A DNA stretch of 64,000 nt, taken from NCBI GenBank assembly GCA_037074705.1, contig CM073590.1, positions 166,530,746 through 166,594,745 of the forward strand. The letters run 5' to 3'. A program made the translations under genes and the position numbers. This DNA is from Zhengitettix transpicula. Taxonomy: Eukaryota; Arthropoda; Insecta; Orthoptera; Tetrigidae. Position 1 is the stretch's first letter. Every line of letters starts with the position of its first letter. Under the pieces are notes generated by a model. It was not told the DNA's origin. It did not search any database and saw only the letters and a program-made list of their open reading frames with translations. This document shows positions 13,187 through 26,499 of the stretch, one piece after another.

Positions 13187-15550
13187 GCAGACATATTTTT
13201 ACCTTCTCCAGGTTGTGTCTGTGAGAAGGCAATAAATTCTGATTTCGGCGTGGTAGAAGAAATTCAAACTTTGGTTATTAATTTTCGCGATAAATTTAAT
13301 AAATTGAAGAACAGACGTAAAAACAGAAAATATTAATTATGAACACAAAGTAAAGTGTCTAAATTCTTAAATATTTGTGGACTCTTTCGTCAAATAGATA
13401 AAACATTCGGAGTTTTGGACAAATTTATCACGAAAATTAATTATTATATTTAAAAATAAGTAAAAAAACTACCCGTATGTCAAGGAAAATAAAATAACTG
13501 ACAAAGAAATTGTTAAAAATATTATTTCACAAAGTTTAGTGTCCTTATCGACTTTCAATAGTGTTCATTGGAGTAATTTAGGAGTTGGAGTATCATAAGT
13601 AATTTGTAAGCAATGTTTAGATCTTCGAGTAATATATGATAAAAATTGATATGATATAAATAAACTTCTGCCCGCTGTTGGTTACAAAAGGAGTTTGGAG
13701 ACTAATTGGAATATCAGAAATGAGTATGGTTGGAGAATGTGGAGAAGTACTTAAGAAGGTCTAAAGTGAGAAGGTGAAGAAGGAAAGCTGCGGACAGAGG
13801 GGGAATGAGCTATTACTCTTAAAGAGGCCAATGCACTCATTACACCAATTTAATAACGTAAATTAATAAGAGTTAACCTATAAGTAATTTTGTCACTTGT
13901 TGGGTGTTATAGTAGAGAGAATACCTTTTATATGTTATACTATTGGTTCTATAATTATATTATTGTTTTTATAGATGAATATGGCTGAAATATTTGTATA
14001 AATTTCGTTCTTTTCATCAAAATAAAAAAAGTATTTTGGGCCATATCTGGCTTCCATGATATTTTTTCATGATTTTAATCGAACTGCCTGATAACATAAT
14101 TAATACAAATTAATATTTGATTTCAGTATACAAATTGACTGTCAAATGTTCAAAAACGGAGGAAAGCTTGTAATAAATTAAATGTTCGCATATGCATAAA
14201 CCTATTAGAATACAATATACTCACTTAGGTGTACCATTGCGATAATAAATTTTGTGAGTATTAATATTATTAGTAATAGTCAGGACATTAATTGGATAAC
14301 AAAAAGTAAACATAATTTTTTATCCGATTAAGCAATAACGGTTGCACGTTTTTCATTAAATTTCTTCACAGAAATATGGCAACGTGGAGAACGTCTGGCT
14401 TACACATAAAAATCAACAAATTAGATTTTTGCGGGCTGTTTCTGGCGACATTAACGGAGACAAAGTACCGCTCCAAGATGTCATTTATTACAGGGGATAA
14501 TGTGGAGAGGGTGAGTAGGCCAGCCGAGAATTGTTTGCGAAGCTTCAGCGCATTTCTGCTAAAACAAACAGAAACAATAAATTAGTTGTAAATTGATAAA
14601 TATATATGTGCCTTAGATTTAAATAATTAATCAAATTACGCAAATTAACAATACATAAAATAAGCCCAACGAAAGCAATGGGGGATACTGTGTGCAGATA
14701 ATCTTGCATAAATAGTTAATCCGAAACGTAATGCTTATTTGTTGTCAGGAAAATTTGATTTATTCATACATAGGTTTCGACAACTCAAAAAATTTAATTA
14801 TATCTTGTAGTCTTGAGAAAATTACTAAAGGGGGAATGTAGATGTATAAGAAGCTAAATTATATACGTCGAGTATAAATATGGAAAAAATTCTTTACTGT
14901 TTAAAAATGTTATTATATGCCAAAAAATACTTTAAAGCTCCAATTATAGAAAATAAGCCATTCATAACTTATTTAAAAATAATTTACGTCGATATTCGTA
15001 TAGAATATTATTCTTAATATGTGATGGGGAAAAATCGCTCATTGGATTGGAAATTGGCTTTGGAAATTCACTTAACGTTTAACTCCAATACTATGTTTTT
15101 GAATTTCGAGTAAGCAAATGTTTCAGTATTAAATAATATAATGCCACATGATTGATTTAATGATATGTAAAATGTTTTATTTCACAAATTCCGACTGTCC
15201 TCAACCGTGATGAATTCTCGTTCAAGTGGTCAGGGTGATGAAACATTCAGGACTCTGCGGTTTGATGTTCTCTGAGGCTTTGACCTGTGTTAACAGGTTG
15301 ACTCTGTCTTCACAGTGCGCAAATGGACCTATCTGGCAAACAACTCTATCATTCCTTTTATAAATATATAAACATATATTGAAGGAAGATTGATTACGTA
15401 ATGTCCGATCTGGTAATGCAGTTTTGGTTTTAAAGAATGGGTGCAAAAATTACCTATAGGGTACAATGTAGGAATAACTGTAATCGTAAGTGAAAAACTA
15501 CAGCCTGTTAGTCAGAAAGATTTATTATCAAATTTAAAACAATTTATTTA
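13187..15550. other. Gene-free stretch
   Basis: AT-rich. A 69-aa frame at 14376-14585 ends in a stop and contains GGTGAGT, a possible donor, but no acceptor partner or homology was recognised. Confidence 0.4.
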
Positions 15551-15588
15551 CACTACGTTTCATCCCTGTTTGGGACCTCTTCAGGTGT
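15551..15588 (-). ncRNA. Hammerhead-like module H2 (best match)
   Basis: On the minus strand the order is ACAC-CTGAAGA-GGTCCC-loop-GGGAT-GAAAC-GTA-GTGT. CTGAAGA satisfies the CUGANGA core, GAAA is intact, stem II can pair (TCCC/GGGA) and stem I can pair (ACAC/GTGT). GTA is a permitted cleavage triplet. Stem III would be minimal, as in Penelope-type hammerheads thought to act as dimers. Activity is inference. Confidence 0.5.
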
Positions 15589-15721
15589 ACAATTCAAATC
15601 TAATTCCTTTTTTAAAATAAATTTTCGGTTGCAAAATGTGTTAAACCGTAAGTTATAAATTGGTTGCTCTAAATTTTGATATTATAATAAACCGTAACTG
15701 AATTTAATTGAAATTGAACAT

Positions 15722-15756
15722 CTGAAGATGTCCTAAATAAGGATTAAACGTGTTTT
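15722..15756 (+). ncRNA. Hammerhead-like module H3 (degenerate)
   Basis: CTGAAGA is followed by a hairpin (GTCC/GGAT) and TAAACGTG. The G of GAAA is lost, so this copy is probably inactive. It lies 150 bp from H2. Confidence 0.35.
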
Positions 15757-16839
15757 TAAATATAATGTTTCAAATTTAATAAAAGATATTTATGAATAAT
15801 AGGATGATGTTTTTTAATTAAAAAAATCAGATAAATAGAATTGTTATTAACTGTAATCACTGTAACAACCTATTCAGCTTGCAGAAAATTACATTTCAAC
15901 TTCCCTTCATAATGTGTTGACATTAACCTGTAAACACAGATTCAACTGTAAACGTGGAATAATGAATTTGTATTTTTCTTTCTCGAAGTAAATATTGTTT
16001 TAGCACGAAAATATAACGTAAATAATGGAATTCTCAACTTGAGCGCTTTTGATACACATAATTGTTTTACCAAACTCTTACCACTGGAATATTAATAATA
16101 ATCATATTGTAAAAATTTTATTGGTGGGAGTTAACAATAATTGATATTAAAATTAAAACAAAAAAAGTACATTAAAAATAAAGCAATTTTTTCATGAACT
16201 ACAAAAACTTTATATTTGTAATTACAATACATGTGTGGCGCTTTCAAATGTATAATGCAACATTCAGTATTTTTTCCGATTTAATTCATAAAATTTCAAC
16301 ATGCTTTTGATTATAATTTATACTTTGAAAATGAACTTATAACACATATCTGCAAAACGGAATGATCTACTTGAGTCTGAAATCATTTCATTATTGACTG
16401 CAAATGTAAGCAATTTGTTTCTTCAGACCGATTTGAATTTCAAGTAGATGATGACATCAAGTAGATTGGCATAAGAGCTGATGTTGCAATATTGTATCAG
16501 TCTTCTATGTAGTAATTCGGTGAAACTCGAGAAGTACACAACTCAAGCCTGACGATGTCACAAAGTTTCCTTATCTCATTTATACCTAACTGCATGTCTG
16601 AAACATTTTAAAATTATATATTTAATAATTATGGGAGTCATGTTTTCGGAAGTATTGATTTGCTTGATAATTTACGTGTTCGACCGCGTGACCGTGCTTG
16701 TTATTGATTCTGGCTCGTGGCGTAATCCAAGGTACACCCGCCGGTTCAAATCTTTAAAGAATAGTTTTTGTTTTTTCGTTCTGACTAATAAAGTGCGAAT
16801 ATGACCAACAGACGATTATTTCAAACGTTTATTTATGTA
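15757..16839. other. AT-rich gene-free stretch
   Basis: Nothing recognised. Confidence 0.45.
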
Positions 16840-17340
16840 AGATTTTAAAATGGATTCGATGGGATGGGAGAATACATTTTAAACGTGTTTGTGTTGGTGA
16901 CGGGCGTCGTGTTGCGTCTTCTGCAGCGTAGCTGTGATTAAAGTGTTTACTATGGCTGTAAATCCCCTCGCGGCCGTGGCTAATGGCAGCTTTTCCTCCT
17001 CCTGAAACGGTCCACGGTTCACTTTGTTTCAAGCCTCCCCCGCACGCGCCATCCGGATTACTTCTCGTCTCTCGTTTCCAATCCTGCACTCCATCACATT
17101 AGCAGCCGGCGGAAAAACGAACGCGGTGCTAAACAGATTACCAGAAACTGCACCGTGCAATAGGATTCGGAGCCGCGTGAAATTCTTCTTCCGAATTCTG
17201 GACGGAGACAAAGAGCCTGCCTACCAGCTGCGACACATTTACCGCGAATTTTCACAATGTCAAATCAGTTTGCGCGAGTGTCGAGTAGCAAATTTGGAGG
17301 AGTTCAAAGTGCGCCATTTAGCTTGTGAAAGATACTAAAT
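16840..17340. other. GC/CpG-rich island
   Basis: About 500 bp is rich in CpG (GCACGCGCC, GCGAATT, GAGCCGCGTG). Frames are open on both strands (104 aa at 17024-17338 +; 86 aa at 16829-17089 -) without a recognised domain. It could be a promoter or CpG-rich regulatory element, or an exon I cannot identify. Confidence 0.3.
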
Positions 17341-18504
17341 CGTACCATACCAAATTAAAATGAGACGAAAGTATTTTTGCTTCTGAGAGATCGGGATTTC
17401 CTGGCCCGACCACCATAGTTATTCCTTAAATGTGAACAGATTTGACCGTAATGAAACTTATTGGTCTAAATGTGTACATTAATTGATGTTATGCTTTTAG
17501 TATCGCTAATGGCAGCGTTAAACGTTTTCTGATGGAATTGCTAGTATAGAATATTTAATTGAAGACAATAAAACTGATGCCGAATAAAATAAAACCTTAG
17601 TGTCTGTACCTCGTACATACGTGATATGTTTAATATATAGAGGGAAATATGATGACAGAATCGTGACTACATACCAAACACTTATGGTAACCGATATAGA
17701 GCGTAGTGTGGTCAATCAAACTGCATTTTAACAACAAAACATTCCAATTTTTAATTATTACTGAAATTACTTGAGAAATCTCCACATACATCTGCTGTTA
17801 GTGAGCTGTAAATTGATTCAGCTACAATACAATTTCCAGCACTATTCAATCCACCCTTCCTTAATGTCATTCGCCTGATTCGTTGATTCTTGCGTGATAC
17901 GTCCTCCATATTAACGAATGCCCAGGTGATGAATAACCTTAAATTTAAACCCGAGTGCGTACTGAAAACGTCTTTGACTGTAAAATCTCACTAAACTGAA
18001 TAATGGTTAATTTTTCGGAACCTTATGTTGTATTCCATGATAATTACAACTTGCAATGACTTCGTAATTTCAAAAGTTCATACACTTTCTAGCATAACTC
18101 AAATTACGTTTTACATTATGTTAGACAACTATAACTCATGTTCGTCGTCTGAAAATAACTGAATGCTGTAGTATTTTTTTATTACATATTCTCAACTACC
18201 TCCGTTAGATATTTGAATATTGTTAGCAATTGAGAGTTTATTGAACACAAGCGCGGGGTAAACACAATTTATTGACATGTGAAGACAACCATCATTAAAT
18301 TAACCATTGTTCAGTTAAGTGAGAGAGATAAAAAAATATAAAAATGTTGAACGTGGTTGAAAAGTCACATTTGCCAATAATTTCTTATATTTTCTTTACA
18401 TTTAATTAGACATGCCTTTAGCGAATTAGTTCGAAATTCAGACCCTGTTCCTCCATAAGTGACAACGTTTAACATCAGTTTTACATTTGGCCGAGCATAA
18501 CCTA
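17341..18504. other. AT-rich gene-free stretch
   Basis: Nothing recognised. Confidence 0.45.
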
Positions 18505-19335
18505 GGACCAGTGATGCAGCACATAAATAAATATAGGAAGAATTATTTTACCAATATTTATATCCTTTAAAATAACTGTTTTTTAAGAGTTTGAATTTCT
18601 TTTTAGATTTTGAAGACTTCAAACTACCCGCCTTGCTCTCACTCGCTCCCGCTAATGTAGCCAAATTAATATCTCTGTGCTCAACCTTCTGATACGAAAT
18701 CTGCACTCCACGAGCAGCTCAGTAAACTGCCGGATTATCGTTCTCACTTCAATTTAGCACATACAATCAGTTCCCTACCGTTCTATAATACGTAGACGAG
18801 GCATCGTAAGGAGACGGCATAAAAAGCGACATAAAATTAATTTCGAACCATCTGGTAATTAAAAATCTTATTTTAAAGTAGTTTATATTTTCAAAAAGGA
18901 AATAGTAGTCGTACATTTTGCGTAGTACTTTTAAAAAATCACAATCAAATGTTTTTTTAAAGAAAAAACATTTAAGGGGCAGTATTTCAATGCTTGCGAA
19001 AATCAACCGCACGACCCTGCATAAAATACTTCCGTCATGCGTCGCTTGATTCTGAAATTAAATTTATTTAAAATGTGAACCAAGAAAAAATACTTTCGAG
19101 TTAGAAATGTGTTCTACCTGGCGATGAATTATTCAGGCTTTAAAGCTTATACATTATTGGAGACTATGTAGACAGAATTAGAAATGTAGCATATTACGGT
19201 TCGGGTCAGAGTATTGGTAACACTATCGCTGTTATAGAATTAATATTTTACATGGTTATCGTCGAAAAAAATATTTTCTTGGATTGATGAAGCATGTAAT
19301 TTAAAAATCTCACAAGCCATCACCGCTTAGGACTT
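18505..19335 (+). mobile_element. Non-autonomous TIR element, copy b (degraded)
   Basis: It aligns along its length with 38544-39361. Shared blocks are GCAGCACATAA-like, the GGCATAA...AAAATTAA segment, AGTTTATATTTTCAAAA, the CGGTTCGGGTC block, TGGTTATCGTCG, and a final CACAAGCCATCACC that corresponds to the CACGAGCCGCCACT terminus of copy a. The left terminus has decayed. No transposase frame is evident. Confidence 0.6.
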
Positions 19336-19439
19336 CTATGGATCTTAAGGAATGTATGCACTACCGTCTGTTACAAGTTATGAATTTTTTGCGGTTTCTG
19401 AGCAAACACTTCATCAGCATTGAGTAAACCATACAGCAA

Positions 19440-19925
19440 ATGTTCTTAGGTTGCATAATATGGATGATCTTTCTGCTGTTTCACGTCAGCCAAACCTATC
19501 CTGGCGTTGTTGGATCAAGAATTTCTTCACTCCATCCTGTTGTCATGTGTACTGCATAACGGTAAAAAGTGGAAAGATGCGTTTCTGCAATGTCGGCTCT
19601 GGTGATCGTCTATTGTTCAATGGCTGTTTACGTCTCTGATTATCTATCAGCTGAATGGTAATTGAACTATGAATAATCCCTCTCCCTCTCTGAGATATCT
19701 GAATAGTAACACTATACATTATTTCACAATTTAAGATATTCTTGGCCACTACTTTTTTCTCACTTCTTGTCCTCATCGCCATTTCCCGCTACATAATTTG
19801 TTTCTTGTTTTTAGATTCAGTATCGCACGCTATTAGTCTGGTGGTCCAAGAACTCGATTCCTAAGTTACTACTCATAACCCCAGACGTGGGCTTCATCCG
19901 ATACCATATGGAGGCCAAACACTTC
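19440..19925 (-). pseudogene. Degraded mariner-like transposase remnant
   Basis: On the minus strand, in order, there is SDEAHVWGYE (near 19910-19880), interrupted by two stops. About 120 codons later comes QQDGVKKFL (near 19548) with a following arginine-rich RFG-x-RET segment. In mariner/Tc1-family transposases the first catalytic Asp sits in a (F/S)SDEA motif and the second in QQDGA, so order and spacing agree. Multiple stops and frame changes make it non-functional, and the third acidic position is not identifiable. Confidence is moderate because identity is confined to two short motifs. Confidence 0.45.
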
Positions 19926-22900
19926 TGGATGCACTTCCTTATTTTTCTTTAAACTGGGAAATTTTCTGCAAATTAAATGCGGTGAGATAATTATATAAAA
20001 AATAAATAACTTTCTTTTGCCAATTTTACGAAGGTCGAAGCTGCGTACCTCAATACGGACGCTCTAAGTGTTCCCGTTAACTTCGACTTTTTCCGTTTCG
20101 ATTCGCTTACTCTCAAACCTATCTTGATGGTGTTTCAGTATCAATTCTGTAATCGACGAGAAATATATCAAATGAAGTGATTTTCCTCCTCGGACAACTA
20201 GTACATGTAACGGTAAAGATTAAACCATGCATCAGCCAAAATACGAATTGCTTCAACATCTCCATTACTTTCACGATCAAGCCCTGACTAATAACCACGT
20301 CGATGCTTCTCTAAACATTCGCAAAACTTAATATTTTACATAACATTAGGAGGAGCTTGTTTTTATCTGCCACAAAAAACATCACTGTTCTGTGAACAAT
20401 ACCGAAAAGTGACTCCTGTAACCGATATTCAAAAGCGAAGACAATTTTTAATAGAAGAATTACTTCTTTTAATTATTTACATTATCTTTTGCGCCAGATG
20501 GCTTTGTTGTTCATATAAAAAATAATTTTTATAAAAAAATAAAATAAACGTTTAAAATTTCGAAATTTTTAAATTCAATGACTATGAAAATTTAAGATAT
20601 TTTCCTGACGTTATATTATAACTCTACTAATTGAAAAAATCTATTAAGGGATAGAACGAAATATCCTTTGGTGCGTTTGAGTAAATACGTCTAAAGCAGG
20701 GATTCCCAATCTTTTTCCAACTTCTAACTTGTTGACAACTTTTTTATGACAATATATTCCTGTATTTTAATACATTAATAAAAATGAATACCATAACTGT
20801 GGCTGATAACTTTCATTAATGTGTAAAATTAATTAATAGTATTCGTAAAGCATCACGTTCTATAATTTTTAATCGGTTTATCGTTTCTCTTAATATATTG
20901 TTAACGTGGAGAAATCCTGGCTGAAAAGGTTCGATTATATCGGTTAAACTGACGCCTTTATTTCGAATTGCTTTACAATTTCAAAATTTTGCATAACCAC
21001 ATGTTTAAATAATTGTTTTATTGTCCAAAATTCTCCCTACGGTGGCATTCTGTTTCATTTATAAAAGCGACATGACACTCGGCTTTACGTGTGTTGATCG
21101 CATCGCTTTATGCAAATTATTGTTATTGTTAATTAAACGAAAGCTGCTTCACAAATAAATGCTGAAAAAGTCAAATTAATGACTTCCATAAGGTCTGACA
21201 ATCGAGGTTTTTTATGAAATAAATTTTATAAAATGTTACTGTTACACATAATTACTTATCTTTACCAGTGTCAAACAGATTTCTTTACAAGAAAAGTCAG
21301 GTGTTGTTTCAAAGTTCATCGATAATATTATTTTCAAAGCCCTAAATTATAAATGTCAAAAGGCATTTAATGGAAATTAAATTGTTCCAGCAGAAATGAT
21401 ACATGAATTTTATTCATATAAATTAATAAAAATTGAGACAAAATAGATAAACTTTAAAAAAAATTATACAAAATTAAATTATTTCCGATATAAATACTTT
21501 TTCACGACATTCTTAGTCATATTATCATAACTGGAAACATGTATAAAACCAGTAAACATTTTTACTTGCATTAGTTACGTTTTACATATATACAGAATAT
21601 TAAATGTCATTCATAGCTACTTATTTCCCTTGACACCAGTCTCGAGAAAACTCTTCTAGATTTATTAGAATAGATAGAAGAGTATTATTATAACATAAAT
21701 TGAGTTTCAGAACTTTCCGAATCTGCAAAATGTTTACTTTGGATTCGTTGTTCAACGTTCGCTTCAACTGGGAATCCAATTGAGTTTAAATTTCGCAAGT
21801 TGTGATTGCAATTTCTCTTCCATTATTAATGTTCGCGGTACTATGATTATAGATTGTGTGTTTAAAGTTAGCAAAATCTGTAATTTTCAGTTCGAGTAAT
21901 AAATGACATGAAAATTCAATAGAGGAGCAGTTAGCAGGGTGATTAATTCATGGAAAGCTCCCAAGGTACTTAAATGTTGATATTATTAATATTGAAACAC
22001 AATTTAAGACTAATGACGGGATAAAGTTCGAGCGCATCACAGTAATGGATAGTTTATTATACTTTATATTGAGATTAAATAATCTGTATAGTTCAGCTGC
22101 AGTAATAAACCTGACCAAATATGAACAATGTGAAAAGTTGGAAAATTAATGGTGTGAATATGTTTATGTTGAATAACATGGGAGATTATTTATTACAACA
22201 GGTAAGCCATACATTCAGAAGTACAATATGGACAAATTTTATCAACTCTGTTCACGAATAATTGCCTTGACGAACTACAGATTTACTCAAATATAACGAC
22301 CTAAAATACAGTATAAAAGGTTCTTGAATTATCATTCCCAGGTTTGATTTTATAATTGATAATGCTTCAATAAGACTTAAGCAATTTATTTCATGATCCT
22401 TCATAAATACACCATTAACAATAGAACAAAAATTCCGTTGCTAGTAGTAGAAGTAGTAGCTTCAATATATAAATGGATATTTTATCAATACGTTTTTATA
22501 GTGCCATGTTAAAATTTGTATTGATTCTCGAAACTGGAAGTCATTTTGAATATTTTAAAATTAAAACTTAATCAACTCCATCCCTAGTAGCTGAAATTTC
22601 TCTCAACGACCATCTGGAACAGCGCTGTTTATCTCAGCGACTCCGAAAATAATTGATTTACATTAATTCCGGCATTCTTGTTGGACCATTTATTTTTCTC
22701 ACTACTTCACCCTCCACTTCCCCTACTTTCATGCTGATAACGACTAAAAGTCGACTTAGCCGCCTTTGGGAGTTTCACTCCAAAACTATGAACATGACAC
22801 ACATCTCGGTGATTTTGGATATTATATATTACTCGCTTTCACATCGAATCAAAAGTGTACTATTCAATTCGCCAATCTCCAAATGTATTGATGTAACTCT

Positions 22901-23040
22901 CATAACGATATTTCTCGCCTTTTCACTCCAAATATGAGTCATAGGGTTATCGTGCCCGCACAGTGTTTGTTCCTAGATCGTGAATGTGTAACTAGTATCA
23001 AAATGAAAAATTTACGTCTGTTTTGAAAGTTAATAATGAG
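19926..23040. other. AT-rich gene-free stretch
   Basis: No gene recognised. About 20030-20330 may be more of the transposase-related sequence on the minus strand, but no motif confirms it. The 94-aa frame at 22653-22937 has no recognisable feature. Confidence 0.4.
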
Positions 23041-23190
23041 AAAAATAGCCAAATACAGACGATACATGATTTTATTTGAGTTTTGTCAAATGAATTGTGC
23101 ATGTGTGTCGCTCTAGGCTCTTGTAGTTTTTTAGTTTACTCAGCCCCTGAAGAAAGGAACAAGGTTTCCAGAAATGTACCTTAGTAACTT
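23041..23190 (+). repeat. Hammerhead-associated repeat, copy at 23.1 kb (module H4)
   Basis: The TGTGTCGCTCTAGGCTCTT block (23103-23121) also occurs, on the minus strand, at 26.56 kb. It is followed by CTGAAGA (23147-23153), a hairpin (GGAAC/GTTTCC) and GAAATGTA. The core fits CUGANGA...GAAA. The left AAATAGCCAAATA block also precedes the fold-back at 43.99 kb, so the three belong to one family. Confidence 0.55.
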
Positions 23191-23633
23191 TGAAACGCAT
23201 GCGAAATATACATATCTCTCTCACTCTCTCTATAATGAATAAATTTTATTATCATTTTATGTGTTATAAATAATTAAAGTTTTTGATTAATATAAAAATG
23301 TTTTAATTAAAATTTTACAAATTTCTATTAACTATTTAAAACATGTATAATTGACCTGCTTCGTCAGGGTTAATTTTTGCGTGGAGAGATAATGGCAAAA
23401 CTTTAGTGACAATATGACCAAAATTTATTTATTAATTTAAATGTCTTATTTTTTTGCCCGAATGCCGATCATGAAATTACACTTTGATGCATGTAAACCT
23501 TATTCACGTCTGGTGGACTTCTCAACGCTGTCAACGAGACGTCTGCAACCGTTGGAGATCTTCTCGTCCCGTCTGAGACGCTTATATTTAATTTTAAACA
23601 ATGATTGAGCCGTTTAGAATTTTTCATCATTAC

Positions 23634-23657
23634 TATATATATATATATATAATATAA
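23634..23657. repeat. (TA)n microsatellite
   Basis: TA tract immediately 5' of LTR 2. Confidence 0.9.
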
Positions 23658-24503
23658 TATAATACTAATTAGAGGCCATTAATGATTTTAATAATTGGAT
23701 AGTTAAGGTGAATTGTTACCGGTACCAATTTTCAAAGGCAACAATGTATAGGCGAGCTTTGCTTTGAGCCGCGAGCGCTTTCTGGAAACAGTCGGTCTGG
23801 TGTTGATGTCGGGTGTGGAAGTCAAAATTTGAGAGGGGTACAACAAACAGCGTGGGCGGCGTATAGATCAAACCGAGAAGGTTACAAGTTTTAGAATTTG
23901 AGTATAAAGTTTTGGACAGTGAAATACATTGTAAATCTGCAAAGAGTAACCTAATAATTAGCGCCACATTAAAATTTCTACGAGTACCGGGACCGTCATC
24001 AGTTTCCACATAGAGACAATTTTGTAACAATCTGTCAAACTAATAATCCGGAGGGAGCAGCAGTTCCAGTTCCCAGAGGAGAATCTCGAAAGCTGCGACC
24101 GTGTTTTGTACAATCAAGTGTAGTGTGAATTGTGAGCCCGTGCCCAGGAAAGTTAAGTCTGGTACCAGCCAAATATTTTGTAAGTTCAAACAAACTTAAT
24201 TAAGTTTTTGTAAATGATAATTAAAGGTAAAGTCGTCAGATTTCGCTTTCACGTTTTTGTTTTGATTGTTTAACTTCTTAGTTTGTAAATTCTATGATTG
24301 TGTAACGTAAATATAAATGTTTGTTTTATTTAGAAGGCCCAACTAAATTCTATATAAAATATTGTTTGTTAATTTGATTTGTGTATTAAATTTTGGCGTG
24401 CAAAATAATTATCTGTTCATCGATATAATAAAACTGAAAATTAATTGTTTAAAAATTCATTCAATTTTGTTTAATTAATTATTAAGCCACTATTTGTAAT
24501 CAT

Positions 24504-24507
<4 letters not shown>
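23658..24507 (+). mobile_element. Solo LTR 2, TGTAAT/ATTACA family
   Basis: Starts TATAATACTAATTAGAGGCC (the second base of the TG end is mutated) and ends AATCATTAAAT (ATTACA decayed). It carries the shared ATTGTTACCGGTACCAATTT, GAAAATTTGAGAGG-like, GTCTGGTACCAGCC and GTCAGATTTCG blocks in the order seen in LTR 4. It is flanked on both sides by (TA)n. Its overlapping 104-aa frame is a chance frame. Confidence 0.75.
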
Positions 24508-24541
<34 letters not shown>

Positions 24542-24551
24542 TATATATACA
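24508..24551. repeat. (TA)n microsatellite
   Basis: Long TA tract with one interruption, directly 3' of LTR 2. Confidence 0.9.
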
Positions 24552-25344
24552 TGTATAACTGGATACTCGACCCTCAGACAGGAATAAAAAATATTGTTCT
24601 TAGCGTTATGGCACAAAACTTATTTAAGGTCTATAATACTGATAGTATGTGGTTATAATTTTTTTTCTCTATCTCATAATTTTGAAATCATTTATCGAAT
24701 ATCATGTTTAATGATTTTTTCGTTTTTGTTAGTTCTTGGCACCATCTATAAAATTATTCTATGACTGACGAAGAAAGTATTTCACTATTTCCCGTTTTTA
24801 TTTATTACCGAAAGAACGGATTGCTTACTTACATTTGCATATTTGTAGATGGTTGTCGGCTCTTCACTGCCGAACCGTAATGTACACAAGCTGCAACAGC
24901 AGTTATGGTTATGCATGAAACGTTTTCCAGAATACATTTGCAAATAAATGCCCACAACTTGCATACATCATGTAAATACTGTATATTTAGTTTGTTAATG
25001 AATAAATGTGTTTAAATAACATATTTTGAAAAGTTTTGTCAAGAAAATAAGACTGTAATATAAGAAGATGTGACGTTTAAAAATTTCTGAACAATTAATA
25101 AAAATTACGATTGTTAAATACAAAGAGACGCAAGCAAAAATGAAATAATGGAACTTAAATTTAAGTGTAAATATCTCATCACCAGCTAACAAGACGTTTT
25201 CGTCACTTTCGTAGTTAAAAATGTAATGTTTTTTTAATGCAAAAATAATAATATTTAGCTTAGATTCCTGCATAATCTGCGAATATGTGGTCGTGTTTTT
25301 ATTTTTCCGAATTAGTTCAGTAATTTGCAATTACTTTTCCCGTT
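24552..25344. other. AT-rich gene-free stretch
   Basis: Nothing recognised. The 111-aa minus frame at 24995-25330 is Lys/Ile/Phe-rich, as expected of AT-rich non-coding DNA. Confidence 0.45.
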
Positions 25345-26300
25345 TTTCTATTTTTAATTTATTTTATTTTAAGTCGCATCAACTTCTAGGTCATTAGCGA
25401 CTACGTAATACACTTATATATTTTTCATTAATTATTATAGGTTCTTTATATTTCAGAGTAAAGATTAACCATTTTCAGGTATTTAATTATTAGTCTTTGA
25501 TATTCTATTGAGTGAAGCACTTCACTGATGTTTTTACTGTCCAGTAGCTGTTTTCTTTCTTGATCGTATTTTGAACATTCACTTATTATATGTTTAATAA
25601 CTATTGGGGACTTTCATAGCTCACAATTACGTGGAGGGCTATTTTTGATTATGTTAAGGTGTGTCATCTTTGAATGTTCAGTTCTGATTCTTGATATTAC
25701 TACCTGGCCTCTTCGGGTGGTTGTGGGGTCGATTTTTATTTCTTGAAATTGTTTGATTTTTTGGTGGATATTGCTAGCTTTAATTCCTCTCCATTTGTTG
25801 TTCCACTGGTGTTGGAGTTTACTTTGGGCACTTTTCCACACAACTGTATATGTGTTTGTTGGTCTTGGGGGTGGCTTTGAGCGTGGATGTGTGGCAAGCT
25901 TGGCCTTCAGGTCCGCAATATTGGTCCCATGGATACCTTGATGAGCTGGAATCCATACTACAATGACTGTTTTGCCACTTTTATGATTTTTTTGGTATAT
26001 TTCTTGGATTAACATTGGTAATTCAGATGATGTATCTTTTTTAGTGATTTCTTGAATAGCGGTCAGTGAATGGGTAAGAATTATATGTTTTATGTTGTTG
26101 GATGAATCAATATGTTCCATGGTCATAATTATGGCGTAGATTTCAGCCGTGTGAATGGAGGATATCGGGTTGAGTGTTGTGATGGATGTTGAGTCGGATG
26201 AATAGAATGCACTTCCAGTTACAATGTCGCTTTTTTATGGATCAGTAAATATTTGTTTATGTCCAGGGTATTGGTCACATAACGTTTTTATCACATGAAA
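25345..26300 (-). pseudogene. I-clade LINE 3' end, copy 1 (RNase H, dead)
   Basis: A 5'-truncated non-LTR retrotransposon. The minus strand reads GSAFYSSDS, NTAEIYA-like (HTAEIYAII), HIILTHSLTAI, then WIPAHQGIHGTNIADL, the RNase H order. It continues with VVISRIRTEHSKMTH and a C-x2-stop-x7-H-x4-C zinc-like motif. The catalytic Asp of the third RNase H motif is His here (Asp in copy 2). A TAA interrupts the first motif (near 26245) and TGA lies at 25614-25616. The 3' UTR ends with an AGTCGC/GCGACT hairpin (25372-25402) and an AT-rich tail. The ORF would act in cis on its own RNA, and this copy cannot. Confidence 0.85.
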
Positions 26301-26499
26301 AAGCTTGTCTCTATAGTAAAAATTAATTGTGATAGAGACAAGAAGATATAAACAATACTTAAGCAAAAATTATAAAAATATTTACTATATCAATCTCTAG
26401 TAACAGTTAAAGGAACTGCATTTCAGAATTCGCATACCATTTCTCCCAGGGGAGTTTTAGCAAAGAAATATCACGGTTAATAAAAGATATAGCTGAATA

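Noticed and set aside
16730..16760. GGTTCAAATC as a tRNA T-arm
   Set aside because: No acceptor stem, D-arm or anticodon arm at the required distances.
23716..24030. 104-aa minus-strand frame
   Set aside because: Lies antisense within LTR 2.
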